From CAYOZL01 sp964408435 (GTDB lineage: Bacteria > Bdellovibrionota_C > UBA2361 > SZUA-149 > CAYOZL01), in assembly GCA_964408435.1 (NCBI GenBank), contig CAYOZL010000089.1, positions 1 through 5,802 of the forward strand: a stretch of DNA of 5,802 bases, given 5' to 3'. Positions 5,543 through 5,802 of this stretch are shown here, in pieces (the stretch's first letter is position 1; each line of letters begins with the position of its first letter). A model generated the notes under the pieces. The model saw only the letters and a program-made list of their open reading frames with translations. It was not told the origin of the DNA and ran no database searches. A program made the position numbers and the translations under genes.

Positions 5543-5802
5543 GGTTTTTCTTAAAGAGTTTAGCTTACGCCTAAATAGTCTTAATTTAAATGTAGAGTAT
5601 CAGTATAATCCTTTAGAATACGCCTTTAATCCAGCTAGTGATTATTTAAAAAAATATGCCAATAAAAATGCAAAAGCTTTTTTACTTGGAATGAACCCAG
5701 GACCTTTTGGTATGGCCCAAACTGGTGTGCCTTTTGGAGATGTTGGCTTTGTAAGAGATTGGTTAGGTATTGAAAGTAAAAAAATAAGTAAACCTCAAAA
5801 AG
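5532..5802 (+). CDS. SMUG1-type uracil-DNA glycosylase (N-terminal part, cut by window end)
   Basis: SMUG1 removes uracil and some oxidised pyrimidines such as 5-hydroxymethyluracil from DNA, opening base excision repair. The 90 residues present match the N-terminal half of SMUG1 closely: VEYQYNPLEYAFNP (20-33), then the catalytic motif GMNPGPFGMAQTGVPFG (53-69), followed by VRDWLGI (74-80). Asn55 corresponds to the water-activating Asn of human SMUG1 (Asn85 as I recall). The second catalytic motif with its His lies beyond the window. The start is TTG at 5532, preceded by AGGA with a 7-nt gap. The gene overlaps the VKOR-DsbA gene by 11 bp, so the two are probably co-transcribed. SMUG1 is best known from animals but is also found in some bacteria. 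Family assignment is secure; whether the rest of the gene is intact cannot be seen. Confidence 0.92.
   Translation, partial: MNHKVFLKEFSLRLNSLNLNVEYQYNPLEYAFNPASDYLKKYANKNAKAFLLGMNPGPFGMAQTGVPFGDVGFVRDWLGIESKKISKPQK

Overview
The window is an AT-rich stretch of bacterial chromosome. The organism is most likely a Gram-negative-type (diderm) bacterium: one gene starts with a lipoprotein-like signal peptide, and another encodes a membrane enzyme whose thioredoxin-fold domain is predicted to lie in the periplasm. Protein families alone do not fix the lineage. No tRNA, rRNA, CRISPR array, insertion sequence or integrase is visible.

Left part, minus strand: a 166-residue protein with a probable winged-helix C-terminus (98-598) lies downstream of hppA (721-2874), a complete membrane pyrophosphatase that couples PPi hydrolysis to ion pumping. 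The 122 bp between them hold a perfect 12-bp inverted repeat (626-655). HppA has the K+-dependent signature. Its semi-conserved gate glutamate is missing from the usual helix-6 sites, and a glutamate appears instead in helix 5.

Middle: a 413-bp divergent intergenic region (2875-3287) separates hppA from a plus-strand gene for an 85-residue soluble zinc-finger protein of the anti-sigma type (3288-3545). The half of this region next to the zinc-finger gene holds imperfect tandem repeats of about 21 and 40 bp. The next intergenic region (3546-3739) holds two large inverted repeats and a perfect TATAAT box.

Right part, plus strand: four tightly packed genes look like one operon. They encode a 51-residue single-span membrane protein (3740-3895, GTG start), a lipoprotein with a degenerate PDZ/GspC-like C-terminus (3907-4371), a fused VKOR-DsbA disulfide-forming enzyme (4364-5542), and the start of a SMUG1-type uracil-DNA glycosylase (5532-5802, TTG start, cut by the window edge). 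The first three point to envelope function, namely disulfide bond formation plus a small membrane protein and a lipoprotein. The glycosylase is a DNA-repair enzyme that appears to share the transcript without an obvious functional link.

I see no clear candidate for a new multi-gene system. The most notable points are the bacterial SMUG1 gene, the VKOR-DsbA fusion with its two uncharacterised partners, the relocated HppA gate residue, and the dense repeat and palindrome content of the two regulatory regions.
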